Below are positions 1 through 8,366 of a DNA stretch of 64,000 nt, in pieces; the stretch's first letter is position 1; every line of letters starts with the position of its first letter. The notes beneath the pieces were generated by a model that did not search any database, was not told the DNA's origin, and saw only the letters and a program-made list of their open reading frames with translations. The stretch lies in the NCBI GenBank assembly GCA_035711845.1, contig DASTBU010000088.1:38809-102808 (forward strand), given 5' to 3'. The translations under genes were made by a program, and so were the position numbers. The DNA comes from DASTBU01 sp035711845 (GTDB lineage Bacteria; Acidobacteriota; Vicinamibacteria; Vicinamibacterales; 2-12-FULL-66-21).

Positions 1-2143
1 TGCGGCCGCCCAGGGGCGTCAGCACGCAGACGCGCCAGTCGCCCAGTTCGTCGCGGCACCGTTCGACGACCAATGTGCGATCGTCCGGTACCGCGCCGGC
101 GGCGGCGGCCTGATCCGCCAAATACCGCAGCAGGTTCTCGGCCGCCTGCTGATCCAGATCGTGATGGCGGACCAGCCGCTGGATCGCGGCGGCAGGAGGC
201 AGAGCGCGCAGGCTTCGCACCAGCTCCCCGATGTGACGGCCCATCTCGAGCGGCCGTCCCGCAGCGTCCGCTTTCCAGAAGGGCATCTTGCCCGGCTCGC
301 CTGGCGCGGGCGAGACGAGGACGCGGTCGTGCGTGATTTGCTCGATCCGCCAGGTCGAGGCGCCAAGGAGAAAGGTTTCGCCGACCCGGCTCTCGAACAC
401 CATCTCTTCGTCCAGCTCGCCCACCCGGGCGCCTGGGCCGCGCTCGCCGAGCAGGAACACACCGTAGAGCCCGCGGTCCGGGATGGTCCCGCCGTTGATC
501 ACCGCAACACGCCTGGCGCCTTCGCGCGCCGTCAGCACATCGTTCAGGCGATCCCACGTCAGGCGGGGCCTGAGATCGGCGAAGTCGTCCGACGGATAGC
601 GTCCCGACAGCATGTCGAGGACGCCATCGAAGACCGCGCGGCTCAGATCCGCGAACGGAGCGGCCTGCCGGACCGAAGTGAAGAGCGCGTCGACGTTCCA
701 GGCATCCATCGACACCGCGGCGACGATCTGCTGGGCCAGCACGTCGAGAGGGTTGCGGGGATAGCGAATCGATTCGATCCTGCCCTCGTGCATCGCGCGG
801 GTGACGGCAGCACAGGCGACGAGGTCTCCCCGGAACTTGGGCACGATCACGCCGCGGCTGGCGGCGCCGATCGTGTGGCCCGCTCGTCCGATTCGCTGCA
901 TTCCGCTCGCGACCGATGGCGGCGCCTCGATCTGCACCACCAGATCGATGGCGCCCATGTCGATTCCCAGCTCCAGCGAGGATGTGGCCACGAGCCCCCG
1001 AAGCTGTCCCGCCTTCAGACGGTCCTCGACCTCGATGCGCTGCGGGCGGGCCAGGGATCCATGGTGCGATCGGACCAGCGTTTCACCCGCCAGCTCGTTG
1101 AGCGCCGCGGCCAGCCGCTCGGCGATACGGCGACTGTTGACGAAAATCAACGTGGACGTGTGCGCGCGGACCAGCTCGAGGAGCCGCGGATGAATGGCGT
1201 TCCAGATGGAGGGGCGGACGGGCCCCTGCGAGGCCGGACCGCTGGGGATCTCCTGCGGCTGCGCGATGGCCGCCATGTCCTCGACCGGCACCTCGATTCG
1301 CAGCTCGAGCCGCTTCTTCTCGGACGTGTCCACGATCGTGACCGCCCGAAACTCGCTCGCGTCCCCGTCCGATACGCCGAACTCGTCGTGGATGATCGCG
1401 TCCGGGCTCTTTCCCTTGGTCCTGGCTTTGTCCCTCCTGCCGGGGTTGGCTCGCCTGCGTGTCGGCGCAATGGCTCCTCCAAGGAAGCGGGCAACTTCCT
1501 CGAGCGGGCGCTGGGTGGCGGACAGTCCGATACGCTGAAGAGAAGGAGCTTCCGGGTGTCTGATGGCCTCGAGCCGCTCGAGCGACAGGGCCAGGTGCGC
1601 GCCTCGCTTGGTCGGCACCAGCGCGTGAATCTCGTCGACGATGACCGTGTCGACCGAGCGCAACGCGTCGCGCGCGTTCGACGTCAGCAGCAGGTAGAGC
1701 GATTCCGGCGTCGTGATCAGGATGTCGGCGGGCTCCCGCTGGAAGTGGGCGCGCTCCCGGGCCGGGGTGTCTCCGCTTCGGATCGCAATGACCGGCAGAG
1801 TGATCTCGTCGCCGCGGGCCGAAGCTCGATGGGCGATGCCTGTCAGCGGCGATCGCAGGTTCCGCTCGATGTCCACGGCAAGGGCCTTGAGCGGCGAGAC
1901 GTAGATCACGCGGCAGCGGCGCGCCTTCGCCGGCACCGGCTCGAACATCAGGCGGTTGATGCACCAGAGGAATGCGCTGAGCGTCTTTCCGCTGCCGGTT
2001 GGCGCCGTGATGAGGGTCGATTCGCCCGCCGCGATTGGCGGCCAGCCCTGTCGCTGGGGTGGGGTCGGGGCCTCAAACGAGGCGCGGAACCACTCGGCGA
2101 CGGCGGGATGAAACGTCGAGAGGATGTCTGACCGGGCGGCCAC
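1..2143 (-). CDS. lhr: Lhr-family superfamily 2 helicase, 3' end cut by window edge
   Basis: ATP-dependent 3'-5' DNA helicase of the Lhr/Lhr-Core family, linked to DNA repair. About 714 codons are visible and the gene continues past the left edge. Visible motifs in order: Walker A APTGSGKT (residues 47-54), DEIH Walker B (about 170-173), LSATQ motif III (about 207), a helicase C-terminal domain with SSLELGID, and QRIGRAGH motif VI (about 414-421). The Lhr winged-helix/core region follows, ending near GDWRVCVLTPLGG, a segment typical of this family and absent from RecQ or RhlE. The start is GTG at 2143; an in-frame TGA lies two codons upstream, so no earlier start is possible. No clear Shine-Dalgarno is seen. 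It is divergent from the small gene at 2270. Family assignment is firm; whether this is a short Lhr-Core or long Lhr cannot be told here. Confidence 0.93.
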   Translation of the reverse strand, partial: MAARSDILSTFHPAVAEWFRASFEAPTPPQRQGWPPIAAGESTLITAPTGSGKTLSAFLWCINRLMFEPVPAKARRCRVIYVSPLKALAVDIERNLRSPLTGIAHRASARGDEITLPVIAIRSGDTPARERAHFQREPADILITTPESLYLLLTSNARDALRSVDTVIVDEIHALVPTKRGAHLALSLERLEAIRHPEAPSLQRIGLSATQRPLEEVARFLGGAIAPTRRRANPGRRDKARTKGKSPDAIIHDEFGVSDGDASEFRAVTIVDTSEKKRLELRIEVPVEDMAAIAQPQEIPSGPASQGPVRPSIWNAIHPRLLELVRAHTSTLIFVNSRRIAERLAAALNELAGETLVRSHHGSLARPQRIEVEDRLKAGQLRGLVATSSLELGIDMGAIDLVVQIEAPPSVASGMQRIGRAGHTIGAASRGVIVPKFRGDLVACAAVTRAMHEGRIESIRYPRNPLDVLAQQIVAAVSMDAWNVDALFTSVRQAAPFADLSRAVFDGVLDMLSGRYPSDDFADLRPRLTWDRLNDVLTAREGARRVAVINGGTIPDRGLYGVFLLGERGPGARVGELDEEMVFESRVGETFLLGASTWRIEQITHDRVLVSPAPGEPGKMPFWKADAAGRPLEMGRHIGELVRSLRALPPAAAIQRLVRHHDLDQQAAENLLRYLADQAAAAGAVPDDRTLVVERCRDELGDWRVCVLTPLGGR

Positions 2144-2269
2144 ACTTCAATTGTAGAGGGTGTGCCACTTGACGAGCGACCATCTCGAGCGTTGCGCGGG
2201 AGCGAAGTATCAGGCACAATATCTTGATCCACCGATAACCAAACTCAAGACGGGGGAAATCAACGCAAA

Positions 2270-2524
2270 ATGGGTGATTCCGGAGAAGGCCTCGTCGACG
2301 CCGACGCACGAATCCAGGAACAGATAGAAGAGCGTGAAGCGGAGCGGCGGCGCCGCACGTCAGCGCTGCCCGCGATCGATCCCGATCGCCTGCGTCAGGC
2401 GGAATCACTGAGGCTGGCCCGCGCCGAGCTCGAGCGGCAATCCACCGCAACAACGCATCCGGTGCGCAAGCAGCAGATCCAGGCGGCGATCGCCGAGATC
2501 GACAAGCGCCTGGCCGCCAACTAG
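2270..2524 (+). CDS. Small charged coiled-coil hypothetical protein
   Basis: An 84-residue soluble protein of unknown function. It is rich in Glu, Arg, Gln and Ala and looks like one long helix pair or coiled coil; for example IQEQIEEREAERRRR is followed later by LRLARAELERQ. No signal peptide, Cys motif or membrane segment is present. The ATG has a purine-rich GGGGGAAA about 10 bases upstream, which supports it as a real gene, as does its position in a divergent arrangement with the Lhr-like helicase. It converges on the kinase gene ending at 2635. No family is recognised and the function is unknown. Confidence 0.6.
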   Translation: MGDSGEGLVDADARIQEQIEEREAERRRRTSALPAIDPDRLRQAESLRLARAELERQSTATTHPVRKQQIQAAIAEIDKRLAAN

Positions 2525-2634
2525 GCCACAGCGGCAGACGGCTTCTCGTCGCAGACCCGAGGCCACGTCTCGTCGAGGTGGCCGCGCGAGGGGTGCGCAC
2601 ACGTCCGACCGGGGATGCTCGCGATTCGTACCCG

Positions 2635-5589
2635 TCAGCGCATCCCGAGCGACGAGGCCAGCAGGTGCGCGAACGCGATGGCCGACGCCGGCCGGCGGTC
2701 CGGATCCATGCTCAGCGCCGTCCGGATGGCGGTCTCCGTTGCGGCCGACAGGTCTCCCCGGCGCATCGGGGGCACGCCCCGAGAGTGCGCAAGCACGACC
2801 TCACCGAGCGACCCTCGCCCGAAAGGCAGTTCACCCGACAGCATCTCGTAGGCAATCACGCCCAGGCTGAACACATCGACCCGGCCGTCGAGCCGCGTGC
2901 CCCTGAACTGCTCCGGCGCCATGTAGGCGGGTGTGCCGATGATCACTCCGGCCGCCGTCATCAGTGTCGGAGCCTCGGAGGCGTCCACCCCTTCGCGCGG
3001 GGCTTCTTCGACGACCTTGGCGACGCCGAAGTCGAGGACTTTGGCCTCGCCGCTGCCTCCCGTCAGCAGGATGTTCTCCGGCTTCAAGTCCCGGTGCAGC
3101 ACGCCTTCGCGGTGTGCGGCATCTATCGCGTCGCACACGGACGAGAGGATCCGGAGCGCCGCTTCCGGCTCCATCCGTCCTTCGCGCTGCAGCACGCGGC
3201 GGAGGTCTTCGCCGCGCACGAGCTCCATCACCAGATACGCGCCGCCATCCGGAAACGTGCCGTAGTCGTAGACCGCTACGATTGATCGGTGCTGCAGCCG
3301 CGCGACGATTTGTGCTTCCCGGCGGAATCGCCGGCGCGCTGCGACATCTCCCAGGAGCTCGGCGCGCACGACCTTGACCGCCACCAGACGGTCGAGCCGC
3401 ACGTCGCGCGCCCGGTACACCGCGCCCATCCCTCCACGCCCCAGCATCTGCTCCAGCCGGTACTTGTTGTCCACGGTTCGCGGCACGGATGGCACCGCCC
3501 TCATCGTGGATCCATCGGACGGGCATACCGCGACCGACGACTCCTCGCATCGGCCGCAGCGCGGACACTCCATCATGGGAAGCACACCGGTGTGCGTGCT
3601 CGCGCTGGTGGTGAGGCTGACGCCGCTGCCTTCACCGCGACGGCGGAGCCGGGCAACGTCCAGGCCGAGACCCATCTGGGTTGCGATGCTCGCGAGCAGC
3701 TGCCGATCGTCGAGGGTATAGGCTTCTTCCGATCGCCGCTCGCCAAGGGCGATCACTGCGACGAGCGCGCGGTCCTCTCCCAGCACGGGCACCAGCAGGA
3801 CCGCCCCGGTGGACGCGAGCCAGGACCGCTCGACCGTCGGAAGCCTGCGCGCAGGGGAGCGAGGGTCCTCCAGATACAGCTCGAGCGGCTCGTCGGACCA
3901 GCGCAGCATGGCCACGAGCCCCCCGTCGAGTGGCAGCGGCTGCACGTCACCGTAGAGCGAGGCGACCGGCGAGAGCACGTTGTCTTCGACCCCGGTGACG
4001 AGGATCGCCGCGAGCTGCGGGTGCAGGGCCTCGTCGAGCTCGGTCACCACCAGGCCGGCGAGGTCGGTCGGGTCCGTTTCGAAGCGGACGCGGCTCGCGA
4101 GCGAGAGCAGAATCTTGCGCGCGTCGTACTCTTCGCGAAAGAACCGCTGATCGAGCCACTGCCGCGCCCTCTCCCGGTACCGCCACGCGAGGATGGCGGC
4201 ACCTATCAGCACGAGGAACAGCCCTGAACTGCTGCGGGCGATCTCGGCAATCGTCCGATCGCGGTTGAGGACGAGCGAGACGATCAGCGCGGCGCCCGGC
4301 AGGATGGTCAGGATCGTAAGGGTCCGATTCGCCAGCGCATATTGAAGGCTCCGCCGGAGCACAACCCGCGGGCCAAGCACCCGGGCCACGCCGACCGCAT
4401 AGACCAGGCCGAAAGCCGGCAACAGCACCAGCGCCTGGAGCAGGACATACAAGAGAGGATGGTACGGCGGTAGCGCGACACCCGTGAGCCTCGCGACGAC
4501 AGGAACGCCGTCCTTGAGCGCATAGGCGAGCACACCCGGCACGGCGGTGTACAGGGCCATCCGAGTCCGACGACGCTCGTTCACGTCGTGAATCACCTTG
4601 TACCGGTACGTGCCCTCCACGACCGCGAGCACGTTGATTCCCAGCGCGACGGCAAACGAGCCGTAGAACACGCCAGGGTGTGTGGCGTCCCACAGCGCTG
4701 CGTCCCGGACGCCCTCCACGCCGGCGAGATACAACGCGGTCGTGAGCCCCGGCAGGATCATCGGCGCCGCAGCCAGCAGCGGCACGGCGTGAAGCCAGGG
4801 CCGCCGCGCGAGGAGCGGGGAGCGCGACGGAAAGTAGAAAATAGCCAGGGCGATCACCGGAAAAGCAAAAGGGCTGGCCATCCAGGCGAAGACGGTCAGG
4901 ACCTGTCCTGCGGGGAGGCCTCGCTCGGCGCCCATCAGCGGTCCCCCGCCTGCGACGCCGCTCAACGCGAGCGCGAGGACGCACATGCCGGCGGTGGTGT
5001 CGTGGCTGCGCAGCAGGAACAGGACGATCGCGCCCCCGATGAAGACGATCATCTGGACGACGATGCCCAGGTGCCGCCCCGCCCAGTCCGACGACCCGCC
5101 GCTCCAGACGGGCTGGCGATCGACCGTCGCGGTGCGGGTCCCGCCTGAAGGCGACCGAATATCCCACTGCACGGGTCCAGCCACGCCCATTGCGTAAAGG
5201 TTGCGCCACGCGATCAGCCGTTCCTCCGCCGTCCTGGTGGCGGAGCCGAAATCTATGGCAATCGATGAATCGGTGGTCCGCACCACCGTGACGGCGTCGC
5301 CGGGCTGAACGCCACGAGCCGCTGCCGGCGCGCCTGCACCGACCTGGAGCACTTTCAGCGGACCGTTCAGCTCGTAACGGACGTCGGGAGGGCGTGCGAG
5401 CAGGGGGACACGTGCGGATGGGTCGTCGCCGAGGAGCGCGCCCGACCCCGCCGGCCAGAGGAACGGCCGGACGAAACCGATGTGAAGGATTGCGTAGAGG
5501 ACGGACAGGAGGAGAACGCCGATGATGCCCCAGGCCGCACGCGGCAGGCGCTCGAGCTTGACGGGGTCGATCGGCGAATGGGCGTCCAT
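2635..5589 (-). CDS. Membrane Ser/Thr protein kinase with PDZ, GAF and zinc-ribbon segments
   Basis: A 984-residue protein with an unusual order of parts. An N-terminal membrane helix (about 15-40) is followed by a PDZ-like segment with GVQPGDAVTVVR, then a block of about eight hydrophobic helices (about 170-470), a GAF-like domain (about 490-640), a short CPRCGRC...CP zinc-ribbon-like stretch, and a C-terminal kinase domain (about 700-970). The kinase has GRGGMGAVY, VAVKVV, HRDLKPENILL, DFGVAKV and GTPAYMAPEQF, so it should be active. Bacterial PASTA-type kinases usually have the catalytic domain at the N-terminus. The ATG at 5589 is chosen; a TTG seven codons earlier (5610) is possible. It lies 36 bases downstream of ftsH on the same strand, probably co-transcribed. 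The sensed signal is unknown; PDZ plus GAF suggests periplasmic peptide or small-ligand input. Confidence 0.88.
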   Translation of the reverse strand: MDAHSPIDPVKLERLPRAAWGIIGVLLLSVLYAILHIGFVRPFLWPAGSGALLGDDPSARVPLLARPPDVRYELNGPLKVLQVGAGAPAAARGVQPGDAVTVVRTTDSSIAIDFGSATRTAEERLIAWRNLYAMGVAGPVQWDIRSPSGGTRTATVDRQPVWSGGSSDWAGRHLGIVVQMIVFIGGAIVLFLLRSHDTTAGMCVLALALSGVAGGGPLMGAERGLPAGQVLTVFAWMASPFAFPVIALAIFYFPSRSPLLARRPWLHAVPLLAAAPMILPGLTTALYLAGVEGVRDAALWDATHPGVFYGSFAVALGINVLAVVEGTYRYKVIHDVNERRRTRMALYTAVPGVLAYALKDGVPVVARLTGVALPPYHPLLYVLLQALVLLPAFGLVYAVGVARVLGPRVVLRRSLQYALANRTLTILTILPGAALIVSLVLNRDRTIAEIARSSSGLFLVLIGAAILAWRYRERARQWLDQRFFREEYDARKILLSLASRVRFETDPTDLAGLVVTELDEALHPQLAAILVTGVEDNVLSPVASLYGDVQPLPLDGGLVAMLRWSDEPLELYLEDPRSPARRLPTVERSWLASTGAVLLVPVLGEDRALVAVIALGERRSEEAYTLDDRQLLASIATQMGLGLDVARLRRRGEGSGVSLTTSASTHTGVLPMMECPRCGRCEESSVAVCPSDGSTMRAVPSVPRTVDNKYRLEQMLGRGGMGAVYRARDVRLDRLVAVKVVRAELLGDVAARRRFRREAQIVARLQHRSIVAVYDYGTFPDGGAYLVMELVRGEDLRRVLQREGRMEPEAALRILSSVCDAIDAAHREGVLHRDLKPENILLTGGSGEAKVLDFGVAKVVEEAPREGVDASEAPTLMTAAGVIIGTPAYMAPEQFRGTRLDGRVDVFSLGVIAYEMLSGELPFGRGSLGEVVLAHSRGVPPMRRGDLSAATETAIRTALSMDPDRRPASAIAFAHLLASSLGMR

Positions 5590-5625
5590 CGCCGACCGAT
5601 TGTAGTCCAACGATCTGCCCGGCGG

Positions 5626-7425
5626 TCAGTTCGTGGAGGCGCTGGCCATTTCCAGGATCCGCTTGATGTCCTCGGCCTCGAGCGACTCCTCCTGGAGGAG
5701 CTCCTCGGCCAGGAGACGTACGGATTCACGGTTCGCCTCGATGAGCGACCGCGCCCGCTCGTATCCGCGCAGGATCACCTTGCGGATTTCTTCGTCCACC
5801 CGCCGCGCGGTATCTTCGCTGAGGATGTGCGTGCGATCGGCTTCGAACGCGTTTCCGGGCTTTCGGTACGCCAGCGGACCGAGCTCCGACATGCCCCACT
5901 CGCACACCATGTGCTGCGCGATGTCGGTGGCACGCTCGATGTCGTTGGAGGCGCCGCTCGTCATGTGCCGCATGAAGAGCTCCTCGGAGACACGGCCACC
6001 CATCAGCACGGCGATCTGCGTTTCCAGATAATCCTTGGTATACGTATGACGGTCGGCCTCGGGCAGCTGCATCGTCACGCCCATTGCGCGGCCGCGCGGA
6101 ACGATGGTGACCTTGTGCAGCGGATCGGCGTGCGGGAGGAGCGCCGCCACGACTGCGTGGCCCGCTTCGTGGTACGCGCAGTTGACGCGGTCGAGCTCGC
6201 TGAGGGCAATCGAACGGCGTTCGACTCCCATCAGGACCTTGTCCCTTGCCTCCTGCAGATCCGCATTCGACACGGTGTTGCGGCCGGCCCGCGCCGCGAA
6301 CAGCGCCGCTTCGTTGACGAGGTTGGCCAGATCCGCCCCGGAGAATCCGGGCGTGCCGCGCGCGATCGATCGCAGGTCGGCGCCGGCATCGACCTGTACT
6401 TTCCGGGTATGCACCCGCAGGATGGCTTCACGCCCTTTCAGATCGGGGTTGCCGACGGTAACCTGGCGATCGAAGCGGCCCGGCCGCAGGAGCGCGGGGT
6501 CCAGGATGTCCTGCCGGTTGGTGGCGGCAATGACGACAATCCCCTTGTGGGTCTCGAACCCGTCCATCTCGACGAGCAGTTGGTTGAGCGTCTGCTCCCG
6601 CTCCTCGTGGCTGAGGGAGTTGCCACCGCGGCTGCGGCCGACGGCGTCGAGCTCGTCGATGAAGACGATGCAGGAGGCGTGGCGCCTGGCCTCGCGGAAG
6701 AGGCGCCGGACGCGCGCCGCACCGACCCCGGCATACATCTCGACGAAGTCGGATCCGCTGGCGAACAGGAACGGAACACCCGCTTCGCCCGCAATCGATC
6801 GCGCCAGCAAGGTCTTGCCGGTTCCGGGTGGGCCGACGAGCAGCACTCCTCGCGGGATGCGCCCGCCGATGGCCGCGAACCGCTGCGGCTCGCCCAGGAA
6901 GTCCACGATTTCCTTGACCTCGTCCTTGGCTTCGTCCACCCCCGCGACGTCCTGGAAGGTGATCACGTTTTCGCCCCGCTCGGCCACACGCGAGCGGCCG
7001 GACATGGACGGAATCCGGCCGGCTGTCGTGCGATAGACCGTGAAGCCCAGCAGGGCCAGGAAGGCCGCCGCGGTCGCCATCGCGCTCCAACTCAAGGTAC
7101 CCGGCCTGACGGGCGGCGCAGCGTCCACGCGGATATTGCGCTCGGCAAGGTCCGTGATGAAGTTCGCGTTGGCCGCCAGGAAGTCCGGCGGGGCAAAAGT
7201 CTGGACGATGCGGCCGTCGCTGAGGACCACGTCGATAGCGCGATCGTCGAACGTCACCTGGGTGACGCTGCCGGATTCGACGGCCTCCAGGAAGTCGGAA
7301 AAGGCGATCGGCGCCTCGATGGGGGTCTGCCTCGCGACGTAGATGCCCGCCGTCAGGGCGATCACGACGGCAGTGGCGGCGGCGATGAGGAGATTACGCG
7401 GTTTCCGAAATCGCGATAGAGCCAC
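5626..7425 (-). CDS. ftsH: ATP-dependent zinc metalloprotease FtsH
   Basis: Membrane-anchored AAA+ protease that degrades misfolded and regulatory membrane and cytosolic proteins. The 599-residue product has two N-terminal membrane helices flanking a periplasmic segment, then an AAA module with Walker A GPPGTGKT, Walker B CIVFIDELDAVG, the second-region-of-homology stretch PALLRPGRFDR, and the peptidase zinc motif HEAGH with a downstream Glu/Asp-rich M41 domain. The length is close to the usual 600-650 residues. The GTG start at 7425 is preferred over an upstream frame extension because GGAAGA sits about 5 bases before it and the protein then begins just ahead of the first helix. The kinase gene follows closely. 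It is divergent from the phosphatidylcholine synthase gene. Confidence 0.95.
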   Translation of the reverse strand: MALSRFRKPRNLLIAAATAVVIALTAGIYVARQTPIEAPIAFSDFLEAVESGSVTQVTFDDRAIDVVLSDGRIVQTFAPPDFLAANANFITDLAERNIRVDAAPPVRPGTLSWSAMATAAAFLALLGFTVYRTTAGRIPSMSGRSRVAERGENVITFQDVAGVDEAKDEVKEIVDFLGEPQRFAAIGGRIPRGVLLVGPPGTGKTLLARSIAGEAGVPFLFASGSDFVEMYAGVGAARVRRLFREARRHASCIVFIDELDAVGRSRGGNSLSHEEREQTLNQLLVEMDGFETHKGIVVIAATNRQDILDPALLRPGRFDRQVTVGNPDLKGREAILRVHTRKVQVDAGADLRSIARGTPGFSGADLANLVNEAALFAARAGRNTVSNADLQEARDKVLMGVERRSIALSELDRVNCAYHEAGHAVVAALLPHADPLHKVTIVPRGRAMGVTMQLPEADRHTYTKDYLETQIAVLMGGRVSEELFMRHMTSGASNDIERATDIAQHMVCEWGMSELGPLAYRKPGNAFEADRTHILSEDTARRVDEEIRKVILRGYERARSLIEANRESVRLLAEELLQEESLEAEDIKRILEMASASTN

Positions 7426-7568
7426 AGTTCTTCCGTTTCGCGAAGCGCCTGGAAGTCCCGCGGATCGCAAGCGGGGCGCACCGAGACGCGCCTCGACCCG
7501 ACCCAAGAATCAGGCGGCAGACTATAAGCTGAAAAAAGGCACTCCGCTGGGGTTGGAATGTGCTCCGA

Positions 7569-7596
7569 TTGTACACCTGTGTGTGCGGCCTGTAAA
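7569..7596 (+). promoter_or_regulatory. Candidate sigma-70 promoter for the pcs-PBP operon
   Basis: TTGTAC (7569-7574) and TGTAAA (7591-7596) are separated by 16 bases and end 11 bases before the ATG at 7608, so the transcript would have a very short leader. This is a pattern match by eye only. Confidence 0.3.
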
Positions 7597-7607
7597 TCAG
7601 CCTTGTG

Positions 7608-8366
7608 ATGAATGAGTGCAAAGTAGTGCAGGGACCTCAGCCATTGGAAGCCAGGACCGGGTTCGAGAACCGTCTTGCCGCGTGGCTCGTCCATTTCTAT
7701 ACAGCAAGTGGCGTCCTCGCGGCGTTCTTCGGGACCCTGGCGGTCGTGAACTACCGCTACCGCGACGCGTTCCTGTGGATGGCGTTTGCAACGTTCGTGG
7801 ATGCCACCGACGGTGTCTTTGCCCGGTTGGCGCAGGTCAAGCGGGTTCTACCGGGCTTCGACGGCGCCCGGCTCGACGACATTGTCGACTATCTGACGTT
7901 CGTCTTCCTGCCGGTGCTGCTGCTCCAGCACTCGGGAGCGTTGCCGGCCGGGTGGGGCCTGGCCGTGGCCTCGATCGTGCTCCTCAGCAGCGCATATGGC
8001 TTTGCTTCGACGGATGCGAAAACGGACGACGATTTTTTCACCGGCTTCCCATCCTATTGGAACATCGTTGCCCTGTACCTCCATGCGGCGGCCCTGCCAC
8101 CGATTGCCAACGCGGGAATCCTGCTCGTGTTGAGCGCGTTCGTGTTCGTCCGGATTGGATACGTATACCCGTCGAGGACGCCGACGCTGCGGCGAGTCAC
8201 GATCCTCTTCGGTAGCCTCTGGGGCGCTTCGGTCATTGCCCTGATCGTCGCGCTGCCAGACGTGCCCCGTGCACTCTTGCTCGGCTCGCTGGCGTTTCCG
8301 GTCTACTACACCGTGCTGTCCTGGATCCTTCATGCGCGGCGTCCGCGGGATGTAGTTCGAACGTGA
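7608..8366 (+). CDS. pcs: Phosphatidylcholine synthase-like CDP-alcohol phosphatidyltransferase
   Basis: Integral membrane enzyme predicted to condense CDP-diacylglycerol with choline to give phosphatidylcholine. The 252-residue protein has about eight hydrophobic helices. The CDP-alcohol phosphatidyltransferase signature is present as DGVFAR, twelve residues, then GARLDDIVD. Twelve residues between AR and G matches bacterial Pcs enzymes; the general family usually has eight. That spacing is why Pcs is preferred over phosphatidylglycerophosphate or phosphatidylserine synthase. The ATG at 7608 is chosen; a GTG one codon earlier exists. Its TGA overlaps the GTG start of the penicillin-binding protein by four bases, so the two are translationally coupled. 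Substrate specificity is inferred from the motif spacing. Confidence 0.85.
   Translation: MNECKVVQGPQPLEARTGFENRLAAWLVHFYTASGVLAAFFGTLAVVNYRYRDAFLWMAFATFVDATDGVFARLAQVKRVLPGFDGARLDDIVDYLTFVFLPVLLLQHSGALPAGWGLAVASIVLLSSAYGFASTDAKTDDDFFTGFPSYWNIVALYLHAAALPPIANAGILLVLSAFVFVRIGYVYPSRTPTLRRVTILFGSLWGASVIALIVALPDVPRALLLGSLAFPVYYTVLSWILHARRPRDVVRT

Noticed and set aside
161..2131. A 656-codon plus-strand frame over the helicase gene
   Set aside because: Low-complexity Arg/Asp-rich translation; the minus strand encodes complete helicase motifs in the same region.
7426..7506. N-terminal extension of FtsH by 27 codons
   Set aside because: The GTG at 7425 has a good ribosome binding site and the extension is Arg/Gly-rich with no family counterpart.
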